Positions 15,423-23,725 of a stretch of 64,000 nt of DNA are shown here, in pieces (the first letter of the stretch is position 1; each line of letters starts with the position of its first letter). The DNA lies in the NCBI RefSeq assembly GCF_002115825.1, contig NZ_JFJZ01000012.1, positions 1-64,000 on the forward strand, given 5' to 3'. The DNA comes from Thalassospira sp. MCCC 1A01428 (GTDB taxonomy: Bacteria; Pseudomonadota; Alphaproteobacteria; Rhodospirillales; Thalassospiraceae). The notes beneath the pieces were generated by a model, which was not told the origin of the DNA, did not search any database, and saw nothing but the letters and a program-made list of their open reading frames with translations. A program made the translations under genes and the position numbers.

Positions 15423-16601
15423 ATGTCTCTTATGCAGGTTCGCCTTGGTTTCGTACCGTTAATTGATTGTGCCTTGCCCGTTGTTGCCCGTGCCAAAGGT
15501 TTTGCGGAAGATGAAAATATAGACCTTGTTCTGGTGCGCGAAATGTCGTGGGCGGCCATTCGCGACAAGCTGTCTTACGGGCTTTTTGACGCCGCACATT
15601 TGTTGGCAGGTATTCCCCTTGCGGCGCGTCTTGGTCTTGGCGGGATGCCATCGCAACATTTGGTCGTGCCAATGGCGCTTGGCCGTGGCGGGAATGCGAT
15701 TACGGTTTCCACCCGGCTTTATCAGCGCATGCTGGAAGCAGACCCGGCAGCGATGCGTGGACCACGTGGGTTGTCTGCACGCGCCCTTAAAAAAGTAATT
15801 GACGGTGACCGGGCGGCTGGTCGGCCGGTTTTGTCTTTTGCAACGGTTTTTCCGTTCTCCAGCCACAATTATGAACTGCGTTACTGGATGGCTGCAGCAG
15901 GGATTGACCCCGATAATGACGTTAATATTGGCGTTATTGCCCCGCCTCGCATGTTCGACAGTTTACGTAATGGCTGGGTTGACGGTTATTGTGTGGGGGA
16001 ACCCTGGAACCAGCGCGCTGTATTTCACGGTGATGGCGTTATTGTTGCCCTGAAAGACGACATATGGGCGCGCAGCCCGGAAAAAGTGCTGGGTGTTCGG
16101 GAAGACTGGGCGTTATCCAATGCTGAAACACTCGATGCTCTGGTTCGTGCCCTGGTGCGTGCTGCCGAATGGGCCGATCAGGGGGAAAACCGGACTGAAT
16201 TGGCGCAGTTGCTGTCAGAAGAGCATTATGTAGGGGCATCGTTTGATATTTTACGGGCATCCTTGCAGGGACGCCCGGTGTTAAAACCCGGCGATGATCC
16301 GGTTGATGCACCGGATCGCCATGTTTTTTATCGCTATACCGCCACCTTCCCGTGGTTGTCGCAAGGTGTTTGGGTGGGGCGGCAAATGCAGCGCTGGGGG
16401 CAGGTTGGTCACCAGGTTAATTTCAACGATGTTGTTCGCGACGTTTATCGCCCCGATATATACCGCCGCGCCGTCGCCAGCCTGGATGTCGCCTTACCCG
16501 CCGAAGACTGGCGGGTAGAAGGGCTTGCTAATGCCGGGGATCGTGCTTTGGTTGGGCCCGACAGCTTTCTGGATGGCACCCTTTTTGACATGCGCGGATG
16601 A
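15423..16601 (+). CDS. nasS: Nitrate sensor NasS (NrtA/CmpA-like binding protein, cytosolic)
   Basis: A 392-residue periplasmic-binding-protein fold of the NrtA/CmpA family (LGFVPLIDCALPVVARAKGF, DAAHLLAGIPLAARLG). There is no signal peptide: the protein starts directly with the first beta strand, which fits a cytosolic sensor rather than a transport component. In studied systems NasS holds NasT inactive until it binds nitrate or nitrite. No ABC permease or ATPase is nearby, which supports the sensor reading. Order is nasT-nasS, reverse of the common nasS-nasT. Confidence 0.9.
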   Translation: MSLMQVRLGFVPLIDCALPVVARAKGFAEDENIDLVLVREMSWAAIRDKLSYGLFDAAHLLAGIPLAARLGLGGMPSQHLVVPMALGRGGNAITVSTRLYQRMLEADPAAMRGPRGLSARALKKVIDGDRAAGRPVLSFATVFPFSSHNYELRYWMAAAGIDPDNDVNIGVIAPPRMFDSLRNGWVDGYCVGEPWNQRAVFHGDGVIVALKDDIWARSPEKVLGVREDWALSNAETLDALVRALVRAAEWADQGENRTELAQLLSEEHYVGASFDILRASLQGRPVLKPGDDPVDAPDRHVFYRYTATFPWLSQGVWVGRQMQRWGQVGHQVNFNDVVRDVYRPDIYRRAVASLDVALPAEDWRVEGLANAGDRALVGPDSFLDGTLFDMRG

Positions 16602-16649
16602 TGCATTCACGGCAATGAAAGCCCGGTTGGCCGATCGTGGCTTGCGGAT

Positions 16650-17954
16650 TTATGGCGCTTCCTGCCACACAATGCCGGTCGGGAAGGTGTGATCAACAAT
16701 GCTTTGCGGTTTCATGGTGATCGAGAAACCGGGGGCCGTCGGGGCGATATAGCGTCCATTGCGGATGATGCAGGGCGTTTCGAAATGTTCATGCAAATGG
16801 TCAACATATTCCAGAACCCGATCCTCGAGCGAGGCCGAAACGCAGATATAATCGATCATGGAGAGGTGCTGGACATATTCGCACAGGCCCACACCGCCTG
16901 CATGCGGGCAGACGGGTTTATTGAATTTTTTTGCCATCAGCAAAATCGCCATGATTTCGTTGACGCCACCGACCCGGCAACTGTCAATTTGCACAACGTC
17001 AATTGCGTCAGCTTGCAGGAATTGTTTAAAAATAATGCGGTTCTGGCAATGTTCGCCAGTGGCAACGCGGATGGGCGAAATGCCGTCACGGATTTGTTTG
17101 TGACCCAGGATATCATCTGGGCTGGTGGGTTCTTCAATAAACCAGGGGTCAAATTCGGCCAGTTGCTTCATCCATGAAATGGCCTGGTCAACTTCCCAGT
17201 TCTGATTGGCATCGACCATTAATTTGCGATCCGGGCCAATCACATCACGTGCAATGGCAAGACGGCGGCGGTCATCTTCCACATCAAGCCCGACTTTCAG
17301 CTTGATATGGGTCCAACCGGCATCAATGGCTTCCTGGCAAAGACGGCGCAGTTTTTCATCGCTATAGCCCAGCCAGCCTGCCGATGTGGTATAGGCCGGG
17401 TAACCCTGATGGCGCATTTCATCGATGCGGGCCTGTTTGCCCGGTTCGGCCGCACGCAGAATTTCAAGGGCTTCATCGCGGGTTAATGCATTGGTCAGAT
17501 AGCGAAAATCAACGCATTCAACAAATTGTTCCGGGGTCATTTCTGCGACAAGCTGCCAGACGGGTTTACCCGCGGCCTTGCCCCACATATCCCAGATCGC
17601 ATTAACAACGGCCCCTGTTGCCAGATGCATGACGCCCTTGTCCGGGCCAAGCCAGCGCAACTGGCTGTCGCCGGTTAAATCGCGCCAGGTCTGGCCCATA
17701 TTTTTGGTAAGGTCGTTTAGCGATTTGCCCACCAGCAGGTGCGACATGGCATTGATGGCGGCAACACAGACATCATTGCCCCGGCCGATGGTAAAGGTCA
17801 GGCCGTGGCCGGAAAGACCGGGCTGGTCGGTTTCGATAATGACATAGGCAGCGGAATAATCCGGGTCCTTGTTCATGGCATCCGACCCGTCAAGCTGACG
17901 TGACGTCGGAAACCGTATGTCGATTGCCTTGATCCCTGTAATGACCGGATTCAT
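16650..17954 (-). CDS. L-fuconate dehydratase (enolase superfamily)
   Basis: A 434-residue cytoplasmic enzyme that would convert L-fuconate to 2-keto-3-deoxy-L-fuconate. It follows the family closely: N-terminal DVRFPTSRxLDGSDAM-type segment (here [17 protein letters not shown]), the KLKVGLD base motif near residue 218, metal ligands in DANQNW and EEPTSPDD, and GEHCQN and [14 protein letters not shown] near the C-terminus. Divergent from the IclR regulator and beside the other L-fucose enzymes, so substrate assignment rests on both sequence and context. Confidence 0.92.
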   Translation of the reverse strand: MNPVITGIKAIDIRFPTSRQLDGSDAMNKDPDYSAAYVIIETDQPGLSGHGLTFTIGRGNDVCVAAINAMSHLLVGKSLNDLTKNMGQTWRDLTGDSQLRWLGPDKGVMHLATGAVVNAIWDMWGKAAGKPVWQLVAEMTPEQFVECVDFRYLTNALTRDEALEILRAAEPGKQARIDEMRHQGYPAYTTSAGWLGYSDEKLRRLCQEAIDAGWTHIKLKVGLDVEDDRRRLAIARDVIGPDRKLMVDANQNWEVDQAISWMKQLAEFDPWFIEEPTSPDDILGHKQIRDGISPIRVATGEHCQNRIIFKQFLQADAIDVVQIDSCRVGGVNEIMAILLMAKKFNKPVCPHAGGVGLCEYVQHLSMIDYICVSASLEDRVLEYVDHLHEHFETPCIIRNGRYIAPTAPGFSITMKPQSIVDHTFPTGIVWQEAP

Positions 17955-18071
17955 GCCCTGCTGCCTCGTTATTTTATAAATGGAACACTGTTTTAAATAT
18001 GGTGTATTTTCGTGCTTGGCAAGTCCCGGTTTTTACGAAAAGCTGCGGCAGTTGAGGAACAAGGGTAAAAT
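17955..18071. promoter_or_regulatory. Divergent promoter region of fuconate dehydratase and iclR gene
   Basis: A 117-base, AT-rich gap. It contains TTTAAATATG (17992-18001), also found at 18940-18949 before the fucose dehydrogenase gene, and ACACTG...GGTGT around it. This repeated decamer is a candidate operator for the adjacent IclR protein. No firm -35/-10 pair was assigned. Confidence 0.35.
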
Positions 18072-18851
18072 ATGTCCGACGATACCAAACGCATATACAA
18101 GGCTCCGGCCCTGGAAAAGGGGTTGGAGATTTTGGAAATTCTGGCCGCAGAACGTCGTCCGATGAGCATGGGCGCAATTGCAAGTGCGCTTGGCCGCTCC
18201 AAAAGCGAGATTTTCCGTATGCTTTCGGTGCTGGAGCAAAAAGGCTATCTGGAGCGCAAGGACGGGTCGGAACTTTTTCATATTACCAACCATTTGTTCG
18301 AACTTGGCATGCAGGTGTCGCCGGTTTCAACCCTGTTGGAAGCCGCTTTGCCGCAAATGCGCAGGCTGGCGGCGCGGGTGGGGCAATCGTGCCATTTGGC
18401 GGTGCCGTCGCGCGACCAGATGGTGGTTATTGCCCGGGTGGAAAGCCCGGAGGCGATTGGCTTTTCGGTACGTGTTGGTTATCGGCGCAGTTTGGCGGAT
18501 TCCGGGTCGGGCAAGGTTTTGCTGGCATGGATGTCACCCGAACGTCGCGCACCATTGATGGAATATTTTGGCGAACGCCTGGGCGCGTCCTTTAACGCGG
18601 AAATTTGGGAAGATGAGCTAAAAGCCATACGGACGCGCGGCTATGTCGAGGTGCAAAGCACTGCCACCGTTGGTATTGTTGATGTTGGCGCACCTGTTTT
18701 GCAAGGTGAAGGCGGGGATCTGTTGGCCAGCCTGACCATCCCCTATCTGGGTGGTCCTGGTACCCCGTACAAGGTGGCCGATACCGTACCCTTTATTCTG
18801 GAAACAGCACAGGAAATTACCCGGCTAACCGGATCGCACGGCGGCTTGTAA
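18072..18851 (+). CDS. IclR-family transcriptional regulator of the L-fucose genes
   Basis: A 259-residue protein. Residues 8-70 form the winged helix (ALEKGLEILEILAAE ... MGAIASALGRSKSEIFRMLSVLEQKGYLERK). Residues 85-255 form the IclR effector domain, with the usual RVGYRRSLADSGSGKVLLAW segment. It lies between fuconate dehydratase (divergent) and the fucose dehydrogenase gene. Local control by a pathway sugar or sugar acid is inferred; the ligand is unknown. Confidence 0.88.
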   Translation: MSDDTKRIYKAPALEKGLEILEILAAERRPMSMGAIASALGRSKSEIFRMLSVLEQKGYLERKDGSELFHITNHLFELGMQVSPVSTLLEAALPQMRRLAARVGQSCHLAVPSRDQMVVIARVESPEAIGFSVRVGYRRSLADSGSGKVLLAWMSPERRAPLMEYFGERLGASFNAEIWEDELKAIRTRGYVEVQSTATVGIVDVGAPVLQGEGGDLLASLTIPYLGGPGTPYKVADTVPFILETAQEITRLTGSHGGL

Positions 18852-18939
18852 GGCATTTTGAATACCTCACTTGCCGGGCACCGGTTTGCGGTTTGGCCTC
18901 AAATGTTCTTTTTGTCGTAAAATACAATTGAAATGATAA

Positions 18940-18949
18940 TTTAAATATG
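18940..18949 (+). promoter_or_regulatory. Second copy of the TTTAAATATG element
   Basis: The decamer also seen at 17992-18001 occurs here 50 bases before the fucose dehydrogenase start. Surroundings are AT-rich. The repeat suggests a shared regulator, but a 10-base AT-rich match could be chance. Confidence 0.3.
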
Positions 18950-18998
18950 AAACGATCCTGACCTGTCGCGAAAATGCGAGCATGGGAGGATTAAATTT

Positions 18999-20054
18999 AT
19001 GGCCCGTCAGAAGCGCCAAATTGGTAATACCGGTTTAGATGTCAGCGTCCTTGGGTTTGGCGGCGCGCCGTTGGGAAACATGTATCGTCCGCTTGATGAT
19101 GATCAGGCGCGCGAAACCTTGCAGGTCGCCTGGGATTGCGGATTTCGCTATTTTGATACTGCCCCGCGCTATGGTTATGGCCTGAGCGAACGGCGCACCG
19201 GTGACTTTTTGCGCGCGCAAAGTGAACCCTATATTCTGTCGACCAAGGTTGGCCGCCTTTTGCACCGCATTGAGGGCGACATTCCCCAGGACCGCCCGTT
19301 TGTCGATGCACTGCCGTTTGTTGAGGTCTACGATTACAGCTATGACGCGGTGATGCGATCGGTCGAGGATAGCTGGCAGCGTTTGGGGCTGCGTCGCATT
19401 GATATTGCCTATATCCACGATATTGGTAGCCTGACCCATGGCAAGGATGCCCACCCGCGCCTGATGCGCGACGCGATGGAGGGGGGCGCACGGGCGCTGG
19501 ACGAGCTTAAAAAGGCCGGGTTGATTGGCGCGTATGGCCTTGGCGTGAATGAATGGGAAGTCTGCCTTGAAGCCCTGAAATCCACCGATATGGATGTGTT
19601 TTTGCTGGCCGGGCGTTATACGCTTTTGGAACAGGAAGCGCAGGAAACTTTCCTGCCGGAATGTTTGCGGCGTAATGCCTCGGTTGTTGTTGGCGGGGCG
19701 TTTAATTCAGGTATTTTGGTGACAGGCCCCAAGCCGGGGGCGAAATATGATTATGAAGATGCCCCGCAGCATATTCTGGATCGGGCGCAAAAAATTGAAC
19801 AGATTTGCAACGACCATAATGTGCCGCTGCCTGCTGCTGCCATTCAGTTTCCGCTAACGCATCCTGCTGTTGTGTCGGTTATTCCCGGTGCCAGCTCGCC
19901 GCGCCATGTGAAGCAGGCGGTCGAATGGGCTGAATTGCAAATTCCGTCCGCATTATGGAATGATTTACGTGAACAGGGCCTGTTGCGGGCCGATGTGCCA
20001 GTACCGGGCGAAGATTTACTGACAGGCGGTGCCGCCCCCGGAGGCATTGCGTAA
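18999..20054 (+). CDS. L-fucose dehydrogenase (aldo/keto reductase; D-threo-aldose 1-dehydrogenase type)
   Basis: A 351-residue cytoplasmic NAD(P)-linked enzyme. The aldo/keto reductase tetrad is visible: D in YFDTAPRYG (about residue 52), Y57 in RYGYGLSERR, K83 in LSTKVGR, and a His in YIHDIG (about 139). Long family members like this (about 340 residues) oxidise L-fucose to L-fuconolactone. A GGGAGGA lies about 10 bases before the ATG. The stop overlaps the start of the lactonase gene by 1 base (TAATG). Confidence 0.88.
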   Translation: MARQKRQIGNTGLDVSVLGFGGAPLGNMYRPLDDDQARETLQVAWDCGFRYFDTAPRYGYGLSERRTGDFLRAQSEPYILSTKVGRLLHRIEGDIPQDRPFVDALPFVEVYDYSYDAVMRSVEDSWQRLGLRRIDIAYIHDIGSLTHGKDAHPRLMRDAMEGGARALDELKKAGLIGAYGLGVNEWEVCLEALKSTDMDVFLLAGRYTLLEQEAQETFLPECLRRNASVVVGGAFNSGILVTGPKPGAKYDYEDAPQHILDRAQKIEQICNDHNVPLPAAAIQFPLTHPAVVSVIPGASSPRHVKQAVEWAELQIPSALWNDLREQGLLRADVPVPGEDLLTGGAAPGGIA

Positions 20055-20914
20055 TGGCAAATAATATTGCCCTGATCGATGCTCACCAGCATTTCTGGCA
20101 AATTGATCGCGGGGATTATGGCTGGTTAACACCGGATGTAACGGCCCTGTATCGCGATTTTCTGCCCGATGATCTTGAGCCGATCCTGACCGGGCAAAAC
20201 ATTGCCAAAACCGTATTGGTACAGGCCGCGCCCAGTGTGGCTGAAACCGATTTCATGCTGTCGCTGGCAAGTATGCACGATTTTATAGCCGGGGTGGTTG
20301 GCTGGGTTGATTTTGAAGAACCGAACGCCGCCATTGCCGATATTGCCCGCTGGGCCAAACATGACAAATTTGTCGCTGTGCGGCCAATGATACAGGATAT
20401 CGAAGACCCGGCATGGATGCTGCGTGCCGAATTTGCCCCGGTATTTGAAGCCCTGATGGCGCGCAATCTGGCATTTGATGCCCTGGTGCATCCGCGCCAT
20501 TTGGGCAATTTGCAAATTTTGGCCCGGCGTTATGCCAGCCTGCGCATCGTTATTGACCATGCCGCCAAACCCAAAATCCGCAATGGCATTCATGGCCCGG
20601 ATGCCTATGTGGAATGGGCGCGGATGATGGGGGAATTTACCCCGTTAAAAAACGTATATTGCAAGGTTTCCGGCCTTCTGACCGAAGCAGGCGAGGGGGC
20701 CGGCCTGCATGATCTGAAACCGTATCTGGACCATTTGCCGCGTGTTTTTGGCGCAGACCGCTTGATGTGGGGCAGCGACTGGCCGGTGCTGGGGCTGGCG
20801 GCGGATTATGCCGACTGGGTGAAAATGACCCGCGAGTGGCTGGGGTCCTTTGCGCCGAGTGAGGCAGAAAAGATTGCTGCAAAAACCGCAGCGCATTTTT
20901 ATCAATTACAATAA
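20054..20914 (+). CDS. Amidohydrolase-fold L-fucono-lactonase
   Basis: A 286-residue COG3618 protein. The N-terminus has the metal-binding IDAHQHFW motif (about residues 8-15), a mid-protein DHAAKP, and the final Asp in MWGSDWPVLG (about residue 240). Proteins of this group hydrolyse L-fuconolactone or related aldonolactones. Position directly after the fucose dehydrogenase supports L-fuconolactone hydrolysis. Translationally coupled by the TAATG overlap. Confidence 0.87.
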   Translation: MANNIALIDAHQHFWQIDRGDYGWLTPDVTALYRDFLPDDLEPILTGQNIAKTVLVQAAPSVAETDFMLSLASMHDFIAGVVGWVDFEEPNAAIADIARWAKHDKFVAVRPMIQDIEDPAWMLRAEFAPVFEALMARNLAFDALVHPRHLGNLQILARRYASLRIVIDHAAKPKIRNGIHGPDAYVEWARMMGEFTPLKNVYCKVSGLLTEAGEGAGLHDLKPYLDHLPRVFGADRLMWGSDWPVLGLAADYADWVKMTREWLGSFAPSEAEKIAAKTAAHFYQLQ

Positions 20915-20936
20915 TTGCCGGATTACAAAGCTCCCT

Positions 20937-21010
20937 CCCGGTGGCGCGCTACACCCTTAGCCACCGGGGTTTTGGGCGGTTGGTCCACAATCAACCGCCC
21001 TTTTTTCTTT
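20937..21010 (+). terminator. Two tandem hairpins, the second a strong terminator
   Basis: First stem CCCGGTGGC/GCCACCGGG (20937-20945 with 20960-20968), followed by GTTTT. Second stem GGGCGGTTG/CAACCGCCC (20974-20982 with 20992-21000), followed by TTTTTTCTTTT. They sit inside the fucose cluster, so the mutarotase, dehydrogenase and hydrolase genes downstream probably have their own promoter. Confidence 0.88.
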
Positions 21011-21051
21011 TAACTGTCGTGTTTTCATACCCGTTAGTAAATGAGGCCGTA

Positions 21052-21375
21052 ATGAAACGTGTTGGCATGGTCATTCATGTGAAGCCGGAAAAACTGGCAG
21101 AATATAAAAAGCTCCATGCGGAGCCGTGGCCTGGTGTGCTGGAAACGTTGCGTAACCATCACGTGCATAATTACGTGATCTATCAGCACGCTGATTTGCT
21201 GTTTGGTCATATGGAATATGACGGTGACGATTTTAAAGCCGACATGGCCGACATTGCCAAAGACCCGGTAACACAGGACTGGTGGAAACTGACCGACCCG
21301 TGCCAGTCGCCGCTTGTGACCCGCAAGGAAGGCGAATGGTGGGCGGAAATGGAAGAAGTTTTTTATATGGCCTGA
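21052..21375 (+). CDS. L-rhamnose/L-fucose mutarotase (RhaM family)
   Basis: A 107-residue protein of the RhaM (DUF718) family that speeds alpha/beta anomer exchange of 6-deoxy sugars. The catalytic His of RhaM (H22 in E. coli) lines up with H22 in YKKLHAEPWPGVL, followed by the usual HNYVIY and LFGHMEY. The frame is open to 20941 through the terminator; the ATG at 21052 is the sensible start. In this context L-fucose is the more likely substrate. Confidence 0.85.
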   Translation: MKRVGMVIHVKPEKLAEYKKLHAEPWPGVLETLRNHHVHNYVIYQHADLLFGHMEYDGDDFKADMADIAKDPVTQDWWKLTDPCQSPLVTRKEGEWWAEMEEVFYMA

Positions 21376-21440
21376 CGGTGCGCCGTAACACCGCCCGTTA
21401 AATAAGCAAACAAAAATGACCACACACGCAGGAGAGCGAA

Positions 21441-22175
21441 ATGGCAGGAAGACTGGCAGGGAAAACCGCCGTAGTAACCGCCGCAGGGCAGGGCATTGGC
21501 CGCGCAACAGCAGAAATGTTTGTCGCCGAAGGGGCAAAGGTGATTGCCACCGATATTAACGAAGATGCGCTGGCGACCCTGTCGGGCATGGAAACCCGCA
21601 AACTTGATGTAACCGATGGTGCCGCCATTGCTGCCTTTGGCAAGGAAACCGGGGCGGTGGATATTTTGTTTAACTGTGCCGGGTTTGTGCATCATGGCAG
21701 TATTCTTGACTGCGACGAAGATGCTTATGATTTCAGCTTTAACCTGAATGTGCGTTCGCAATACCGCATGATGCGCGCCTTTTTACCGGCCATGCTGGAA
21801 AATGGCGGCGGGTCTATTGTTAATATGTCGTCGGTGGCATCCTCGGTTAAGGGGGTTCCGGTGCGCTTTATTTACGGGGCCACCAAGGCGGCGGTTATTG
21901 GCATGACCAAATCGGTTGCGGCTGATTTTGTTGGCAAGGGCATTCGCTGTAACGCCATTTGCCCCGGCACAGTCGAAAGCCCGTCGCTGGAACAGCGTAT
22001 GTCGTCGCAGGGCGGCGATTTTGCCGAAGTCCGCAAGGCATTTGTCGCCCGCCAGCCGATTGGCCGCATTGGCCAGCCCGGCGAAATTGCCGCTCTTGCC
22101 ACTTATCTGGCCTCGGACGAAGCAAGCTATACCACTGGCACCATTCATGTGATTGACGGTGGCTGGGTAAACTGA
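21441..22175 (+). CDS. 2-keto-3-deoxy-L-fuconate dehydrogenase (short-chain dehydrogenase)
   Basis: A 244-residue classical SDR: TAAGQGIG cofactor motif (about residues 13-20), acidic D37 suggesting NAD preference, NCAG, catalytic Ser in NMSSVASS, Y-x-x-x-K in IYGATKAA (about residue 147), and PGTVESPSLEQRM. The last segment is shared with fuconate-pathway SDRs and BDH2-like proteins. It would oxidise 2-keto-3-deoxy-L-fuconate at C4. Good ribosome site (AGGAG) 8 bases before ATG. Substrate inferred from family and cluster. Confidence 0.87.
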   Translation: MAGRLAGKTAVVTAAGQGIGRATAEMFVAEGAKVIATDINEDALATLSGMETRKLDVTDGAAIAAFGKETGAVDILFNCAGFVHHGSILDCDEDAYDFSFNLNVRSQYRMMRAFLPAMLENGGGSIVNMSSVASSVKGVPVRFIYGATKAAVIGMTKSVAADFVGKGIRCNAICPGTVESPSLEQRMSSQGGDFAEVRKAFVARQPIGRIGQPGEIAALATYLASDEASYTTGTIHVIDGGWVN

Positions 22176-22231
22176 TCCATTCGGGTCTCTCCGGTTTTAA
22201 ACTCACAAAAAACCAAAAGGACAAATGTTCA

Positions 22232-23074
22232 ATGAAACTTTTACGTTACGGGCCGGTTGGCGCTGAAAAACCCGGTCTTCTTGATGCCAATGGCACCATT
22301 CGCGATCTTTCCGGCGTGATTGCCGATCTTGATCCTTCGACCATCTCGCAGGAAACGTTCGATAAAATCGCCGCCATCGATGTGGCAACCCTGCCGGAAG
22401 TCTCTGGCGATCCGCGTATTGGTGCCTGTGTTGGCCGCCCTGGCAAATTCATTTGCATCGGTCTTAATTATTCCGACCATGCCGCTGAAACCGGCATGGC
22501 CGTCCCGCCCGAACCGGTGATCTTCTTTAAGGCGACCTCGGCTGTATGCGGCCCGTATGACAATGTTGAAATCCCGCGCGGCTCGGAAAAATCCGACTGG
22601 GAAGTTGAACTGGGCGTTATCATTGGCAAAGAAGCCAAATATGTCGATGAAGCCAACGCGATGGACCATGTTGCAGGGTATTGCGTGGTCAATGACCTGT
22701 CAGAACGCGCATTCCAGATCGAACGTTCCGGCCAGTGGGTTAAGGGCAAAAGTGCCGATACCTTCGGCCCGGTCGGCCCCTACCTCGTCACCCGCGACGA
22801 AGTAAAAGATCCGCAAAACCTGCCGATGTGGCTGACGGTCAATGGTCATAAATACCAGAACGGCAGCACCACAACCATGGTCTATGGCGTGCAGTTCCTG
22901 ATCCATTACCTGTCACAGTTCATGAGCCTGCAACCGGGCGACATTATCTCGACCGGCACCCCTCCGGGCGTTGGCATGGGCCAGAACCCGCAGGTTTACC
23001 TCAAGGCTGGTGATGTTATGGAACTTGGCATTGAAGGCCTGGGGAGCCAGAAACAAACGACGATTGCCGGGTAA
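22232..23074 (+). CDS. 2,4-diketo-3-deoxy-L-fuconate hydrolase (fumarylacetoacetate hydrolase family)
   Basis: A 280-residue FAH-family enzyme. The C-terminal FAH domain (about 70-278) holds the metal ligands in EVELGVIIG (near 125-130) and in NDLSERAFQ (near 152), and ends in STGTPPGVGMG. It would split 2,4-diketo-3-deoxy-L-fuconate into pyruvate and L-lactate, the last step of the pathway. The same subfamily is often labelled ureidoglycolate lyase, which the context does not support. Confidence 0.88.
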   Translation: MKLLRYGPVGAEKPGLLDANGTIRDLSGVIADLDPSTISQETFDKIAAIDVATLPEVSGDPRIGACVGRPGKFICIGLNYSDHAAETGMAVPPEPVIFFKATSAVCGPYDNVEIPRGSEKSDWEVELGVIIGKEAKYVDEANAMDHVAGYCVVNDLSERAFQIERSGQWVKGKSADTFGPVGPYLVTRDEVKDPQNLPMWLTVNGHKYQNGSTTTMVYGVQFLIHYLSQFMSLQPGDIISTGTPPGVGMGQNPQVYLKAGDVMELGIEGLGSQKQTTIAG

Positions 23075-23110
23075 TATACTCTATACTGTATAAAGACTGA
23101 CATTTTAAAA

Positions 23111-23139
23111 AGTCGCCGTCGTTGATGGCGGCTTTTTTA
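23111..23139. terminator. Terminator after the L-fucose cluster
   Basis: AGTCGCCGTC pairs with GATGGCGGCT (10 bp with G-T wobbles) across GTT and is followed by TTTTTTATT. It overlaps the last bases of the convergent cupin gene. Confidence 0.85.
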
Positions 23140-23466
23140 TTCAGGCGGCATATCGAAGCTGTTGGGCAGTGATATCCAGATAACAGTTTGCGCTTCTGGC
23201 GAATGGCGCGAAAGATGACCCTTGCCGTGGTTGTCTTCCACTAAAACAAAGCTCCCCGCCCCAACGTGACGGATTTCTCCGTCGCTTGCCTTGTATGTCA
23301 CAGATCCATCCAGCCTCACAGTCAGCACGGGCTCTGGCACCGTATGCCAGGTAACTTCGCGCATCCCGGCTGGAATGTGGGTAAGGCGAACGCGCGACGC
23401 CGGATAATTGGCCGTTACATCAAACGGCACGGCCTCAGGATGCACCGTGCGCTTTGTTGTAGGCAA
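23137..23466 (-). CDS. Small cupin-domain protein, probably 5'-truncated
   Basis: The only available start is TTG at 23466 (109 residues). The cupin barrel is recognisable from RLTHIPAGMREVTWHTVPEPVL and GAGSFVLVEDNHGKGHLSR. The frame stays open and protein-like upstream (ITIRKGELHFDEVDL) to an in-frame TAA at 23521-23523, five codons after an ATG. So the normal N-terminus seems lost or interrupted, exactly where sequence turns AT-rich. No clear ribosome site precedes the TTG. It may be a pseudogene; no function can be assigned. Confidence 0.5.
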   Translation of the reverse strand: MPTTKRTVHPEAVPFDVTANYPASRVRLTHIPAGMREVTWHTVPEPVLTVRLDGSVTYKASDGEIRHVGAGSFVLVEDNHGKGHLSRHSPEAQTVIWISLPNSFDMPPE

Positions 23467-23611
23467 GTCAACTTCATCAAAATGTAACTCACCTTTGCGT
23501 ATTGTGATGGGATAGCGGTCTTAGTTTTTTGATTCCATCGAATTCGGAATTGATGTGTTGGATCTCCAAAGGATGGCAATCGTGGAGAGACAACCGGTTC
23601 TGACTAATATT

Positions 23612-23644
23612 TTGACATTGACAGTGTATTTGTTTGGATAAATA
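23612..23644 (+). promoter_or_regulatory. Possible promoter of the TIR-like gene
   Basis: Two head-to-tail TTGACA hexamers (23612-23617 and 23618-23623) precede AT-rich hexamers such as TAAATA at 23639. Spacing to the latter is 15 from the second hexamer, slightly short. In such AT-rich DNA a chance match is easy. Confidence 0.35.
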
Positions 23645-23725
23645 TTGAATAAAATGTGTTGATACGTTTTTTGACTTAATGTTGAGTTCTGAGATTTGGA
23701 GGAAGTGTTGTTGTTTTATCATGTT

